A stretch of 15,759 nucleotides of DNA, taken from NCBI GenBank assembly GCA_031288955.1, contig JAITQJ010000404.1, forward strand, positions 1 to 15,759, read 5' to 3'. The stretch is from Planctomycetaceae bacterium. Its GTDB lineage: Bacteria; Planctomycetota; Planctomycetia; Pirellulales; Thermoguttaceae. The notes below the pieces were generated by a model, which saw only the letters and a list, made by a program, of their open reading frames with translations, did no database searches and was not told where the DNA came from. Of the stretch, positions 1 to 6,297 are shown piece by piece (the stretch's first letter is position 1; each line of letters begins with the position of its first letter). A program made the position numbers and the translations under genes.

Positions 1-2
1 CA

Positions 3-450
3 GACTTGGAACTGTACGGCAAAACGCTTGACGGCAAAGATTTTGACTGGAAATCGCTGCGCGGCAAGTAGGTTGTTGTCAAGTTCACGGCTTCGTGGTG
101 CGGACCGTGCAAAGGTGAAATACCCGGAATGAAAGGGGCGTACAAAAAGTATCGCGACAAAGGTTTAGAAATTGTCTCGGTTTACATTTTGGACAAACTT
201 GAAGCCTCAAAAAAATGCGGTCGGGAAAGAAAAATTGCCGTGGATTACCGTTTCGGAAGAACTGACGAGAGCCGCGGGGGATAAGCCGCAGGGCGAATTT
301 TACGGTGTCGAAGGCGTTCCGACGATGCTGCTTGTCGGCGAAGACGGCAGAGTAACTGCTGTGAACACACGCGGAGAAGTATTAGGGCGTGTTGACTCTA
401 ATTTCTCAAAGGCTCTAGCCAAGCGTAAATATCAAGGAAAAAGGCGATTA
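3..450 (+). pseudogene. TlpA-like thioredoxin-fold protein, broken and partial at the left edge
   Basis: Reading from base 3, the translation is a typical TlpA/redoxin domain: a TLDGKDFDWKSLRGK stretch, then the active-site segment FTASWCGPCKGEIP with a CxxC pair, then a YKKYRDKGLEIVSV strand. An in-frame TAG at 69-71 sits just before the VVVKF strand, where homologues carry a hydrophobic residue. A single TTG-to-TAG change would explain it. A second lesion falls in the A7 run at 209-215. After it the domain continues in frame 1 with KLPW, YGVEGVPTMLLVGEDG (including the cis-proline-type GVP) and NTRGE. One extra A in the run would account for the shift. The frame then runs into the convergent SpoU gene without a clear native end. 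Members of the family are usually exported thiol-disulfide oxidoreductases. Here the N-terminus is outside the window, so no signal peptide can be judged. Sequencing error at the homopolymer is possible, but the TAG is a separate change. Confidence 0.8.
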
Positions 451-1275
451 GTTAATCCGCTGCCGCAGGGCTTCGTAAAACAAGATTCCGGCGGCAACGG
501 ATATGTTCAAACTGTCGGCAATGCCCTGCATCGGCAGCGAAATGGCGGTTGTGCTGCCGTTGTTCCAAACATCGGTTAAGCCCGTTGCTTCACTGCCGAG
601 AACGATTGCCGCCGGTTTACGGAAGTCGTAATCTGTATAAGATACCGTCCTTGTGTTGACGGAGTCAGGGCATTTCGCTAACGCCAGCGCAACATTCCGT
701 TCCTGTAAATAATCCAACGCCGCCTGCGAATCCATAACAGCAAACGGCAGTTGGAAAACCGTCCCCAAACTGCTGCGAATCGTGTTCGGATGAAACACAT
801 CGGCATTGACGTTGTCCTGTGCTGGATGAAACGCAAGGATAATGCCGTCAACACCGGCGGCATCGGCACTGCGGAACACCGCCCCAACATTGCCGGCTTT
901 CTCGATATTTTCCAAAACGGCAAGCAGTACTCCGTTCTTTGAAGGGCTGCCGAATACCGCCTTTTCAAAGGTTTTCAGCGTCCGTTCCGGCTCCTGGGCA
1001 ACCGCAACAACGCCTTCGTTCCGGTCACCGTAAGCGATTTTTTGCAGCAGGGCTTCGCTGATATAATGCAGCGAAGCGTCTGCACAACGGTAAACCGCCA
1101 AAGCATCTTCGCTGCCGAACAATTCTAAAATCCGAATACCGCTTTTAATCGCCCTGTCGATTTCACGTCTGCCGTCAATCAGGAACGTTCCTGTCCGGCG
1201 GCGGTGCTTCGCTTCACGCAGTTTCACCGCTTCTTTAATTTTCGTATTCGACGGACTCGTGATGATAATTGACAA
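448..1275 (-). CDS. SpoU/TrmH-family RNA 2'-O-ribose methyltransferase
   Basis: This is a SAM-dependent 2'-O-methyltransferase of the SPOUT fold acting on rRNA or tRNA; the exact target nucleotide cannot be told. From the proposed start the product has 275 residues. Residues 1-100 form a substrate-binding domain with the usual FLIDGRREIDRAI segment. The catalytic SPOUT domain follows, with motif 1 (EKAGNVGAVFRSADAAG, N129 and R135), motif 2 (IVLGSEATGL, about 224-233) and motif 3 (LPMQGIADSLNISVAAGI, about 247-264), which build the knotted SAM site. The frame opens further upstream to 1365, but that extension overlaps the divergent acetyltransferase and has no family similarity. I therefore prefer TTG at 1275-1273, which gives SIIITSPSN, the normal N-terminus. 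No clear Shine-Dalgarno sequence precedes it. A likely promoter lies at 1306-1335. Confidence 0.88.
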   Translation of the reverse strand: MSIIITSPSNTKIKEAVKLREAKHRRRTGTFLIDGRREIDRAIKSGIRILELFGSEDALAVYRCADASLHYISEALLQKIAYGDRNEGVVAVAQEPERTLKTFEKAVFGSPSKNGVLLAVLENIEKAGNVGAVFRSADAAGVDGIILAFHPAQDNVNADVFHPNTIRSSLGTVFQLPFAVMDSQAALDYLQERNVALALAKCPDSVNTRTVSYTDYDFRKPAAIVLGSEATGLTDVWNNGSTTAISLPMQGIADSLNISVAAGILFYEALRQRIN

Positions 1276-1297
1276 GCGACCGGAAATAACTGATAAT
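1269..1297 (+). promoter_or_regulatory. sigma-70-like promoter for the GNAT-glycosyltransferase operon
   Basis: A perfect TTGACA (1269-1274) is followed by a 17-base spacer and GATAAT (1292-1297), then GG. Transcription would start near 1304, about 25 bases before the ATG at 1329. An alternative ATG at 1296 lies inside the -10 box, so this promoter decides the gene start. The -35 box overlaps the TTG start codon of the divergent methyltransferase. Assigned by eye, without scoring. Confidence 0.6.
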
Positions 1298-1305
1298 GGT
1301 ATTTT

Positions 1306-1335
1306 ATTGTATTGCCAGCGAAAAAGAAATGTCCA
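1306..1335 (-). promoter_or_regulatory. possible promoter for the SpoU methyltransferase
   Basis: On the minus strand, TGGACA (1335-1330) is followed by an 18-base spacer and TACAAT (1311-1306). The start would be near 1299, giving a leader of about 25 bases before TTG 1275. The site lies downstream of the start point of the opposite promoter, so the two probably exclude each other. It is weaker than its partner. Confidence 0.4.
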
Positions 1336-2129
1336 GCCCGATAGTTTATGCCGATTGGGATTCACGGTTCTTCGGTTTCCCGATTGGAAATCTCGAAGTA
1401 CCTGATGGTTGTACCAAAGAAACTTTTGATGCTATACTCCAAGAGGCACATCTGAAGTACCGGCTCGTTACGGTTACACTGAACGGCGACGGTCCTGAAA
1501 CGCTGCCGGTTTCCGCAGCGGTGTGTCCGTGTTATGCCCGGCAATTACATTTTAAGAAGTTGTACGTTCAAAAAAATCCGCAGGATACGGCTGCCGAACA
1601 GAACCCCAACGTTCGGGTTTATACCTCGTCATTCTGTACACCGGCATTGGAACGCCTCGCCGTGCAGTCGGGAACATTGACCCGGTTCCGTCTTGACCCC
1701 GAATTGTCTGCCCGATACGAGCAACTTTTTCTGGCATGGATTCATAATGCCGTCGGCAAAGAACTGGCAGACAGTATTTGGACTTGGGTAGATAACGGAC
1801 AGCACGAAGGCTTGGTAACGATTCGCTGTGCTAAACGGACAAATCCGCACACCGGCGAAGTTGAGCGGGAAGGACGTATTGGAATGTTGGCAGTGGACAG
1901 CAAACACCGCGGACACGGTATCGGTCAGCATCTTCTCGAAGCCTGCGATTTTTGGTGCAATTCGCTGGACATACCGGTCAGTGCAATCATTACGCAAAAA
2001 GATAATGTGCCGGTGCGGTCGCTGTGCGAAAAAGTCGGTTTTCAACTTGACCGTGAAAGCAGCGTGTATCATTATTGGTCTCCCGGCTGGCTTTACGATA
2101 TGCACCGCGGTTGGGTTGTGCAGCAATGA
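1329..2129 (+). CDS. GNAT-family N-acetyltransferase, WecD/FdtC-like
   Basis: A 266-residue acetyl-CoA-dependent acyltransferase. The N-terminus (WDSRFFGFPIGNL, about residues 10-22) resembles dTDP-amino-sugar acetyltransferases such as WecD, which also open with a WDSxFFGF-type segment. The C-terminal GNAT domain shows the strand RIGMLAVDSKHRGHGIGQHLLE, whose RGHGIG (about 194-199) is the acetyl-CoA pyrophosphate loop. It ends with VGFQLDRESSVYHYW, close to the WecD ending. The family acetylates the amino group of nucleotide-linked amino sugars used in surface glycans; that this one does so is inference. The start at 1329 is chosen because the other in-frame ATG at 1296 sits in the promoter -10. 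A weak AAAGAA precedes it. The stop overlaps the next start (ATGA, 2126-2129), so both genes are probably translated together. Confidence 0.8.
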   Translation: MSSPIVYADWDSRFFGFPIGNLEVPDGCTKETFDAILQEAHLKYRLVTVTLNGDGPETLPVSAAVCPCYARQLHFKKLYVQKNPQDTAAEQNPNVRVYTSSFCTPALERLAVQSGTLTRFRLDPELSARYEQLFLAWIHNAVGKELADSIWTWVDNGQHEGLVTIRCAKRTNPHTGEVEREGRIGMLAVDSKHRGHGIGQHLLEACDFWCNSLDIPVSAIITQKDNVPVRSLCEKVGFQLDRESSVYHYWSPGWLYDMHRGWVVQQ

Positions 2130-2842
2130 AGCGGATACTGATTGCATTGGCAACATACAACGAGCGGGATAATCTGCCGCCGCTCATTGACGAAATTTTT
2201 GCTGCCGTTCCCGAAGCCGATATTCTTGTCATCGACGATAATTCTCCTGACGGCACCGGCGATTGGGCGCAGTCTTTTTCATCCAGCGGGCGGCGGTTGA
2301 AATTGATTCGCCGCAGCGGTAAACTCGGTCTCGGTTCGGCAGTGCTGGAAGCAATGCGTTATGCCGCAGACAGCGGTTATGATTATTTACTCAATATGGA
2401 TGCGGACGGCAGTCATCGTCCGCAGTACATAGCGTCTTTGTTACAAAAATCTGCCGAAGGCTATGATGTCGTGATTGGTTCGCGGTACATTGCCGGCGGC
2501 GGGGTTGAGAACTGGGCGTGGTACCGGCGTTTGATGAGTTGGTGCATTAACAGATATGCCCGCTTGATGCTGGGCTTGAAAACGCGGGATAACAGCGGTT
2601 CGTTCCGCTGTTATCGGGTGGAACTGCTGCGGCGGCTGGATACCGAGTCGGTCGTCTCGCGGGGGTATTCTTTTTTTGAGGAGATACTTTACCGTCTTTC
2701 GGCATTAGGGGCATCATTTGCGGAGGTGCCGATTATTTTTGCTGACCGCCGTTTTGGACAATCGAAAATAAATAAGAGTGAAGTGTTTAAGGCACTCTGG
2801 ATTCTCTTCCGCATAGCACCGTATTGGACGAAAACCCGTTAG
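2126..2842 (+). CDS. polyprenyl-phosphate glycosyltransferase, DPM1-type (GT2)
   Basis: A 238-residue GT-A fold family 2 glycosyltransferase. It begins ILIALATYNERDNLPPLI, continues with VIDDNSPDGT (residues 36-44, nucleotide binding) and the metal-binding DAD in NMDADGSHRP (92-94), then VIGSRYIAGGGVENW. These are hallmarks of dolichol/polyprenol-phosphate mannosyltransferases, which move a hexose from a nucleotide sugar to a lipid phosphate on the cytoplasmic membrane face. The tail is short (WILFRIAPYW), with no GtrA-like or multi-pass membrane domain, so it is the soluble or peripheral single-domain type. The start ATG at 2126 overlaps the acetyltransferase stop by four bases. Together with the WecD-like neighbour it suggests sugar-lipid precursor synthesis. 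It converges on purF with a 26-base gap. The donor sugar cannot be read from the sequence. Confidence 0.88.
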   Translation: MKRILIALATYNERDNLPPLIDEIFAAVPEADILVIDDNSPDGTGDWAQSFSSSGRRLKLIRRSGKLGLGSAVLEAMRYAADSGYDYLLNMDADGSHRPQYIASLLQKSAEGYDVVIGSRYIAGGGVENWAWYRRLMSWCINRYARLMLGLKTRDNSGSFRCYRVELLRRLDTESVVSRGYSFFEEILYRLSALGASFAEVPIIFADRRFGQSKINKSEVFKALWILFRIAPYWTKTR

Positions 2843-2868
2843 TGAAGCGTCAAAGAAATTACCGCTGG

Positions 2869-4494
2869 TCAGCGTCCGCCGAGAATGTTTAAGCGTTGGG
2901 CTTCAAATGTTTGACCGCCCGTTAAGGTGAACTCCGCCTGGTACTCATCAAACGCTTCCTTCGATAATTTTTCGCCCCAAAGCGTCGGATATTTCCCCGT
3001 GATACAAGCCTGACATAAGCGGTCCGGCGGCAAACCGACGGCACGTGAAATCGACTCCACCGGTAAATAGCGCAGCGAATCCGCACTGAGGTCTTTTGCC
3101 ATCTGATTTTCAATTTCCCGCGGTACCCGCCATTCTTCCAGCGGCGCATCGTCCATATATTGCGGAACGAACAACTCGCTGTACGTTGACATATCAATAC
3201 CGTAAAAACACGGTCCCGTTATCGGCGGACAGGCAACCCGGACGTGAATCTCTTTGGTGTGTCCGAGTTCACGAATCCGCTGCAAAAGAACACGCATCGT
3301 TGTCGAACGGACAATCGAATCTTCAACAAGAAATACTTTTTTGCCTTCGAGAACGTCCCGAAGCGGCGTGTATTTCGTCTGCGCCTTTTTCCAGCGGTTA
3401 TCACCGCCTTCGATAAAAGTCCGACCGCTGTAACGGTTACGCATCAAACCTTCGAGACTCGGAACACCGAGCGAAAACGCCATCGAATCCGCCGCCGCTT
3501 TACTTGTATCCGGCACAGGAACGACAATCGTATCGGCATCAATTTCAACATCACCAAGTTCACGTTCTTGTTTTGCCAATTCAACACCAAGATTTTTTCT
3601 CGCAAGATAAACGCTTTTAGAATCAATCGTACTGGCAACGTTCGCAAAATAAATCCATTCAAAGAAACAATGTGCCGTCTTCGGAGATTCGGCAAAACGT
3701 TCAAAACGGATACCCTTATCGTTGACGATAATCATTTGTCCCGGTTCAACACGTTTAATGCTTTCGGCAGCGAAGCCGAGATTAAAAAGAGCCGTACTTT
3801 CGCTTGCCGCCGCAAACAAAGAATCTTCGGCGGCATAGCAGAGCGGTTTGAAACCGAGCGGGTCGCGGGCAACAAACATATCGCCGAGCGCATTAAGAAA
3901 CACGATGTTATACGCACCGTCGAAAAATTGAGTCAGCGACCGGCAGACTTTCAGCAAATCCGGTTCTTCCTGCGGCGATAACGCTGCACAAATATAGTGC
4001 ATCATTACTTCCGTATCGGTTTCGCGGGACAGATATGTGTTGCTGTCGTTGAGCAGTGTTTCCCGCAGGTCGCCGTAGTTGGCAAGTTGTCCGTTGAAAG
4101 CGAAACTGAACCATTTGTGTTTTTTGATATGATGCCGCTCGAACGGTTGAGCATAACTCCGGTCATCACGTCCGCAGGTTGCATAACGGACGTGACCAAT
4201 GGCGGCTCTGCCTGCATATTCCTGCATCAGATTCAAAAATTTGTCTTTTTTGGCGGTGTGAAAGACTTCCGAAACCGTTCCGATGTCTTTATGCGTATCG
4301 ATGAGTTGCTTCCGCTGCGGGGAGTACGTTGTAAATCCGGCGGCGAGTTGTCCCCGGTTCTGCAAGTCGAGCAACATTCGCGGCATCAGTACGGAAACGG
4401 CTTCCCGTCCTTGCGGCGGACAAAGCGGCGATTGACTGCCTTTGGACAAATGGTAAATCGCGGCAACACCGCATTCTTCGTGCAGTTCACTCAT
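2869..4494 (-). CDS. purF: amidophosphoribosyltransferase (PurF), divergent form
   Basis: This enzyme catalyses the first step of de novo purine synthesis, converting PRPP and glutamine to phosphoribosylamine. In 541 residues it carries an N-terminal class II glutaminase domain: a short seven-residue leader before Cys8 (EECGVAAIY), NRGQLAAG, R103 in GHVRYATCG, NGQLANY (134-140) and SRETDTEV. The phosphoribosyltransferase domain holds the PRPP loop VFLVEDSIVRSTT (387-399). Cysteines 276, 429, 494 and 497 (HCFFEW, GPCFYGID, CQACITG) match the four Fe-S ligands of the Bacillus-type enzyme, so it probably has a leader peptide to be cleaved and a 4Fe-4S cluster. The usual RPDS after IYFA reads NVAS here. 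It lies 62 bases downstream of the MazG-like gene and is probably co-transcribed from that promoter. No Shine-Dalgarno sequence is seen before the ATG. Confidence 0.93.
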   Translation of the reverse strand: MSELHEECGVAAIYHLSKGSQSPLCPPQGREAVSVLMPRMLLDLQNRGQLAAGFTTYSPQRKQLIDTHKDIGTVSEVFHTAKKDKFLNLMQEYAGRAAIGHVRYATCGRDDRSYAQPFERHHIKKHKWFSFAFNGQLANYGDLRETLLNDSNTYLSRETDTEVMMHYICAALSPQEEPDLLKVCRSLTQFFDGAYNIVFLNALGDMFVARDPLGFKPLCYAAEDSLFAAASESTALFNLGFAAESIKRVEPGQMIIVNDKGIRFERFAESPKTAHCFFEWIYFANVASTIDSKSVYLARKNLGVELAKQERELGDVEIDADTIVVPVPDTSKAAADSMAFSLGVPSLEGLMRNRYSGRTFIEGGDNRWKKAQTKYTPLRDVLEGKKVFLVEDSIVRSTTMRVLLQRIRELGHTKEIHVRVACPPITGPCFYGIDMSTYSELFVPQYMDDAPLEEWRVPREIENQMAKDLSADSLRYLPVESISRAVGLPPDRLCQACITGKYPTLWGEKLSKEAFDEYQAEFTLTGGQTFEAQRLNILGGR

Positions 4495-4556
4495 TAAGTT
4501 TTTATTAGTAATTGCTTGAGGGCGGCAACACAGACGGTACTATGTTTTCTATTTCC

Positions 4557-4865
4557 TTACGGTTTTTCACTATTCGGGCATTGGCACACCAGTTTTCCGC
4601 AGCCGGGGCAGCCGGTGCCGTATTTTTTCATCAGGGCTTCGCTCAAATCGATTCCTTTGATGTTGGCAATCGTTATGAGCCAGGCGAGAACATCTGCAAA
4701 TTCGCCTTGCAGTTCTTCAACGGTACCGCAGCGAACGGCAGCAGCGAGTTCGCCGACTTCCTCCATCAGCCAAAGAAAAGTTGCCTCGGCTCCCCGTTCG
4801 GCATCCTTAACATAATACATTTTATAAATTAAATCCTGCAAATCGCGCAGTGTTATATCTGTCAT
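4557..4865 (-). CDS. MazG-type nucleotide pyrophosphohydrolase with a C-terminal Cys motif
   Basis: A 102-residue all-alpha NTP pyrophosphohydrolase. The first helical segment gives LMEEVGELAAAV with E35, E36 and E39; the second gives EFADVLAWL with E55 and D58. Together they form the EExxE...ExxD magnesium site that removes pyrophosphate from nucleoside triphosphates. The last 20 residues add CPGC...CQC (Cys 86, 89, 94 and 96), which looks like a small metal site and is not needed for the MazG fold. The frame extends upstream to 4928, but I choose the ATG at 4865: an AGGGAG ribosome binding site lies about 10 bases before it and the domain begins there. It is the first gene of a unit with purF. 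The substrate (house-cleaning of odd nucleotides, or dCTP/dUTP-like) cannot be told. Confidence 0.82.
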   Translation of the reverse strand: MTDITLRDLQDLIYKMYYVKDAERGAEATFLWLMEEVGELAAAVRCGTVEELQGEFADVLAWLITIANIKGIDLSEALMKKYGTGCPGCGKLVCQCPNSEKP

Positions 4866-4933
4866 AATGACGGCAACTCCCTGGTATCTTATAATGCGGG
4901 ACTGAATTTTCGTACGAACCGCTAACAACCTCC

Positions 4934-4962
4934 ATTCTAGTCAAAAAAACAAAATTAGACAA
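4934..4962 (-). promoter_or_regulatory. sigma-70-like promoter for the MazG-purF unit
   Basis: On the minus strand, TTGTCT (4962-4957), a 17-base spacer and TAGAAT (4939-4934) are followed by GG. The start would be near 4927, giving a leader of about 60 bases to the ATG at 4865. The same -10 with trailing GG occurs before the sugar isomerase and obg. Confidence 0.55.
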
Positions 4963-5055
4963 TCAGGGACAGGCGGATGACAAAACCGGCTTTTTTTGTG
5001 CAAAAACCGTTCTTTATTGGTTGGGGGAAACGTAAAAAATTAAAAAAATCCTGAA

Positions 5056-5085
5056 AAAAGCGCAAGCAATTTTGCTTGCGCTTTT
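5056..5085. terminator. orphan perfect hairpin, bidirectional terminator-like
   Basis: The arm AAAAGCGCAAGCAA (5056-5069) pairs perfectly with TTGCTTGCGCTTTT (5072-5085) around a minimal loop, with an A-run on one side and a T-run on the other, as in a two-way Rho-independent terminator. Neither flanking gene ends here: both are transcribed away from it. It would therefore end an unannotated short RNA, act as an insulator between divergent promoters, or be something else. Two more CTTGCGC copies follow at 5087-5093 and 5093-5099 and could compete for the same left arm. Confidence 0.5.
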
Positions 5086-5161
5086 ACTTGCGCTTGCGCG
5101 GGAACTGGTAAAATATCCAAAGAATTGATTTTGCACTCCGCCTGTACTGCACAGGGACTAG

Positions 5162-5190
5162 TTGCATTGCAAAAAACGTTTTGTTAGAAT
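5162..5190 (+). promoter_or_regulatory. sigma-70-like promoter for the sugar isomerase gene
   Basis: TTGCAT (5162-5167), a 17-base spacer and TAGAAT (5185-5190), preceded by TGT (a TGn extended -10) and followed by GG. The start near 5197 gives a leader of about 38 bases containing the GAAAGGAG ribosome binding site. Confidence 0.6.
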
Positions 5191-5234
5191 GGTACCGGAA
5201 TTTTAACCCTGAATAATCGAGAAAGGAGAACGCA

Positions 5235-6239
5235 ATGGCACGACCTGTTACTTTAACAACCGGACAATGGGCAGACCTGAAACTCGCCGAACTCGCACCA
5301 AAAGCCAAATCCTTCGGGTATGAGGGACTTGAACTCGCAACCTGGGGCGAACTCTTTGAAGTCCGCAAAGCCGTCACCGAAAGCGATTACTGCGCTAAAC
5401 GCAAGGAAATCCTCAATAAAAACGGACTCGGCTGCTGGGCTTTACAAGCACACCTCGTCGGACAATGCGTTCTCGACAAAATCGATGAACGGCACAAAGG
5501 CTTTTGTCCCGATTACGTTTGGGGTGATGGTAATCCCGACGGCGTAAACAAACGTGCCGGCGAAGAAATGAAAGACCTCGCCCGTGCCGCAAAAAATATG
5601 GGCTGCGGTGTCGTTACCGGCTTTACCGGTTCAAGTATCTGGCAGTTCCTCTATTCATTCCCGCCGGTCTCGCAGGCAACGATTGACGGCGGATTCAAAC
5701 TCCTTGCCGAACGATGGAATCCTATTCTCGATGTTTACGGCGAGTGCGGTGTCAAGTTCGCTCTCGAAGTGCATCCGACGGAAATCGCCTTTGATTATTA
5801 CAGTGCCGAAACGGCTTTGGAGGCACTGAAGTACCGACCGGAATTCGGTTTCAACTTTGACCCCTCGCACCTTCTCTGGCAGGGAGTTGACCCTGTTGAG
5901 TTTCTGTACCGCTTCAAAGACCGGATTTATCACGTGCATATGAAAGATGCGATTGTGACTCTCAACGGCAAGAGCGGTATTCTGTCATCACATTTGAACT
6001 TCGGCGATTACCGGCGCGGCTGGGATTTCCGGTCGCTTGGTCACGGCGGCGTAAACTTCGAGGAGATTATCCGTGCGTTGAATCACATCGGCTACAACGG
6101 TCCGCTGTCGGTTGAATGGGAGGATATGGGAATGGAACGTGAATTCGGGGCAACCGAGGCGTGTGCCTTCGTCAAAAAGGTTAACTTTTCGCCGAGTAAT
6201 ATCGCCTTTGACGGTGCCTTTGATAAGGAAAACCGGTAA
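5235..6239 (+). CDS. sugar phosphate isomerase/epimerase, AP-endonuclease-2-type TIM barrel
   Basis: A 334-residue xylose-isomerase-like TIM barrel protein, without a signal peptide and thus probably cytoplasmic. Expected metal-site residues appear at the strand ends: E178 in FALEVHP, D209 and H212 in NFDPSHLLWQ, H233/H235 in YHVHMKD, and E294 in SVEWED near the C-terminus. Such enzymes use a divalent metal to isomerise or epimerise sugars or inositol derivatives. The substrate is not recognisable here, and 3-keto-sugar enzymes and hydroxypyruvate-isomerase-like proteins share the fold. The ATG at 5235 has one of the clearest Shine-Dalgarno sequences in the window (GAAAGGAG, spacing about 6) and its own promoter. 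The PQQ-like gene follows after 58 bases with no evident terminator, so the two may share a transcript. Confidence 0.85.
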   Translation: MARPVTLTTGQWADLKLAELAPKAKSFGYEGLELATWGELFEVRKAVTESDYCAKRKEILNKNGLGCWALQAHLVGQCVLDKIDERHKGFCPDYVWGDGNPDGVNKRAGEEMKDLARAAKNMGCGVVTGFTGSSIWQFLYSFPPVSQATIDGGFKLLAERWNPILDVYGECGVKFALEVHPTEIAFDYYSAETALEALKYRPEFGFNFDPSHLLWQGVDPVEFLYRFKDRIYHVHMKDAIVTLNGKSGILSSHLNFGDYRRGWDFRSLGHGGVNFEEIIRALNHIGYNGPLSVEWEDMGMEREFGATEACAFVKKVNFSPSNIAFDGAFDKENR

Positions 6240-6297
6240 CTATCGGGAAAGCAGGTAATGGGCGAGTCGCAAACGCTGATTTGCCCTTAAACGAGTA

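Larger units (their letters stand above)
4866..5234. other. divergent intergenic region of 369 bases
   Basis: No gene is supported here. It holds the MazG promoter (4934-4962), an A/T-rich run with several poly-A and poly-T tracts (4940-5060), the orphan hairpin (5056-5085), two further CTTGCGC heptamers (5087-5099), and the isomerase promoter (5162-5190). I see no tRNA-like fold or small reading frame with a ribosome binding site. Confidence 0.6.

Noticed and set aside
1296..1328. Earlier ATG at 1296 for the acetyltransferase
   Set aside because: It is embedded in the -10 box of the TTGACA-17-GATAAT promoter, and the extra residues have no family similarity.
3244..3981. Long plus-strand open frame of 245 codons antisense to purF
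   Set aside because: It lies wholly inside the well-supported purF gene, has biased composition (many F, N, R, T) expected from the complement of that gene, and has no ribosome binding site or family features.
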